The notes under the pieces are model-generated. The model was given only the letters and a program-made list of their open reading frames with translations, had not been told where the DNA came from and did not search any database. This document shows positions 61,842-64,000 of a DNA stretch of 64,000 bases, one piece after another (within the stretch, counting starts at the first letter, position 1; each line of letters begins with the position of its first letter). Where the stretch lies: positions 9,111,604-9,175,603 of the forward strand of contig OY741271.1 of assembly GCA_963514095.1 (NCBI GenBank). Reading direction: 5' to 3'. The position numbers and the translations under genes were made by a program. The stretch comes from Eutrigla gurnardus. Lineage: Eukaryota; Chordata; Actinopteri; Perciformes; Triglidae.

Positions 61842-62733
61842 CCCAGCAGAGACAAAATATTGAGAAAAACAGGGAAAAAAACGAAACCCTCCCACCCGCT
61901 CCCTCCATAGCGCCCATGTCTCCTGCTGTAATTATTTTCTATTTTTGTATGCTTTTCATCGCTTTTTATATGGAAAGAAAATGAATATGTTGTTTTAATT
62001 TTTGTTTTACATATTTTGTTCTTTTTATTTTTTAAATCTGCACCTCCATAAACAGAACACACTTTCTTTTCCTTCACTGCCCTGGCTCATTCTCATTTTT
62101 AGTGATTTTTTTTAAAAGCAGGCTTCTCTGTGAAAAAGAGATCTTTTATTCTAGTCAGTTTTGTTGTTTTAAAGCAAACGGCAACTTAGAAAAAAAAACA
62201 AACGCCTGCTCCTTTTCTTCGCTCATTACTTGAACACTTGTGGGCCTCGCCGGTGACCTCTGGTTTCTGCCTTGTCTTGGTGCCATACATAAGTCCACAT
62301 TCCCCAAGCATGGCCTATACATCCATGAGTACGTAGACGTATACATTCCCCGATGGGAGCTGCACGCAGTGTTCGCTGTGGCCGGTGTATGCAGCTCTTT
62401 GATGCTGGAGCCAGCTGGCGTCTCCAGTCAAGAAACTCTGGTAATCAGCCCCGGTAGCCCACTGTATTTTCCTAATGGGACTTTTCAGATATCAGTCAAG
62501 CTGCTACAGTGAGAAAGTACACAGTCAAAACTACTCCATCAACCCCCATCTCACAGCGCCAAAAAAAAAAGAGAAAAGAAAAGAAAAGAAAAAAAAACTC
62601 TCCACTCAATCTGAATCCCATCAGAGCCTTTAGTTTTGAAATATGACTCACTAACACTGCAAGCCGACATGGCGGAGAGAGAGCGCTGCGCTCCACAATG
62701 ACTCGCATATCATTATTCATAAGTCAAGACATG

Positions 62734-62739
62734 AATAAA
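62734..62739 (+). terminator. Possible proximal polyadenylation signal AATAAA
   Basis: Canonical hexamer 893 nt after the stop, in an AT-rich context without a strong downstream GU element. Confidence 0.4.
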
Positions 62740-63430
62740 TGTTATAAATATAGAGTATATAAATAATACCTGAGACTGTGAATATGTAAGATGGGTTCTC
62801 TTTCGGGAATTTGTGCTTATCATGTACTATTGTGCGTTCTGTTTTACAATCCGCAGATGAACTAATGATGACCACTATAAATGCATGCACTTCTGCAGTA
62901 TCTGGTTTTTGTTTGGTTGTTTTATTTACTTTTTGTTCCAAAAGAAGAAGAAAGAAAAAACTTTCTCATTTGGAAAATGTCACTGTTTGGGGGTTTGTTT
63001 GTGTTTTGCAATTACTATAAAAGGTTCCTTTTTTCCACTTATTTCCACTGATTCCAGAAACTACAGAGCTCAGAATAATGTTTTATATTTGTTCATTCCC
63101 TTTATCTCTTTTGGTCTTTTTTCTTTTCTTTTTTTTTTTACTGGGAGCAGTTAGTTTTGCAGGACTGCAGAATGGTGCAATAGGGGAAGAGTTGTTACCA
63201 TATCTGACCTTAAGGAGGTGCTGAATGCAAAGCCTGAAGAAAAGGACAGACATAAAGGAGGCGAGGACAGATCTTGGGGAGAGCTACTATCTTTGGGAAC
63301 GTCCTGTCAAACAACAATCAGTCGTCAACACAAACAAAACAAAAAAGCTTCAAAAAAACTGACTGAGATTTCATTTCTTTTCATATTTGACCTCGGAGCA
63401 TTCCTAGAGGAGTCTTCTTTTTGGGCTGTT

Positions 63431-63456
63431 GAGAGAGAGAGAGAGAGAGAGAGAGA
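63431..63456. repeat. (GA)n microsatellite in the 3' UTR
   Basis: About 13 GA units. Confidence 0.95.
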
Positions 63457-63794
63457 CTGTGACGAAGATGCTGTGTTGTTGTGACCTTTTGAAGCCATAA
63501 CAGCCGCAGAAATGGTGGAAAAGATGCATAATCCTACAGTACTTGCAAATTAACATAATAACGCATGGGATTGTATAACTAGTGCGAATTCTGTAACATT
63601 CAGTGAACTGATGCAACGTGGAGTCGTCTTTGCTGGACCACAAAAAGCTGCCACGACTGACTTAAGGACACTTGTTTTGATATGAGAACTTTGGCAATAT
63701 TCTGAGACATAATCATGCCTGTTCGTGGTTGAGTATCAAATGGTCTTATGCTACTTTTTATTTTCTCCCTCTAATTTCTTAATTATGTTTTCTT

Positions 63795-63800
63795 ATTAAA
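63795..63800 (+). terminator. Possible distal polyadenylation signal ATTAAA
   Basis: The most common variant hexamer, followed within 80 nt by GT/T-rich sequence (63815-63890). Confidence 0.45.
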
Positions 63801-63825
63801 TCATCCAACCACCTGTTTTTGTACA

Positions 63826-64000
63826 GCCCTGCAATTTTCAAGTGTAAATTTAGCAAATGTGTTATCTGTGGAGGTTTATGTTTTTAGTAATATACACTGG
63901 AACCATGTCTGACTTGTCTGTTCGCCCACATGATGATATACTTATGTACATGGGGGAGGGAAAGCCCTAAAGCTATAACTGTGTTGTGTGTAATCACGTT
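63826..64000. other. Downstream flank
   Basis: 175 nt with nothing recognisable; probably past the agrin transcript end. Confidence 0.5.

Larger units (their letters stand above)
61842..63825 (+). other. agrn: Agrin 3' UTR (end approximate)
   Basis: AT-rich non-coding sequence after the stop, with (GA)n at 63431-63456. The 3' end is inferred from the distal ATTAAA (63795-63800); an earlier AATAAA at 62734-62739 would give a UTR of about 0.9 kb. No further gene begins before the window ends. Confidence 0.6.

Overview
The window is vertebrate genomic DNA and almost certainly comes from a teleost fish. It has multi-exon coding sequence with GT-AG introns, many long (CA/TG)n microsatellites, and decayed Tc1/mariner-type and MITE-like repeats of the kind common in fish. 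I see no bacterial, viral or RNA genes. One gene explains all the convincing coding sequence: the central and 3' part of agrin (agrn), on the + strand, from an internal follistatin/Kazal exon (2758) to the stop codon (61839-61841) and the 3' UTR. The 5' exons (signal peptide/NtA and the first follistatin domains) lie upstream of the window.

Layout. I number exons locally as w1-w31. 2758-16843: four follistatin-like (FS) modules, by count FS5-FS8 (w1, w2, w3, w4+w5). 19301-19420: a short GCC module (w6). 19995-21758: two laminin-type EGF modules (w7, w8). 23571-23916: FS9 (w9, w10). 28111-28545: Ser/Thr/Pro-rich and acidic linker with SGSG sites (w11). 30707-30832: second GCC module with an alpha-cleavage-like site (w12). 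33620-33661: candidate unreported 42-nt cassette (w13). 33999-38488: SEA domain (w14-w16). 38671-39111: Thr-rich mucin linker plus EGF1 (w17). 40409-42680: most of LG1 (w18, w19). 43192-43391: a 200-N assembly gap; the end of LG1 and EGF2/EGF3 are missing around it. 44969-49467: LG2 (w20-w24), including the 12-nt KSRK 'y' microexon. 51682-51865: EGF4 (w25). 52603-61841: LG3 (w26, w29-w31) with the z8 and z11 cassette exons (w27, w28).

Reading frames join cleanly at every junction except across the assembly gap, which shows independently that exons are missing there. About 4.6 kb of coding sequence is visible. The features that control agrin function are present: the y exon (KSRK), the z8 exon with its N-E-I triplet, the z11 exon, basic residues matching both known neurotrypsin cleavage sites, and SG-rich glycosaminoglycan attachment sequences. 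The gene can therefore encode both muscle-type (z-minus) and neural (z-plus) agrin.

The introns are ordinary apart from microsatellites and transposon relics. The more interesting points are possible splicing signals around y and z (UGCAUG, YCAY, UG and CA repeats), the candidate 42-nt exon before SEA, and a palindromic element holding a 20-bp satellite array. I did not find a wholly new system.
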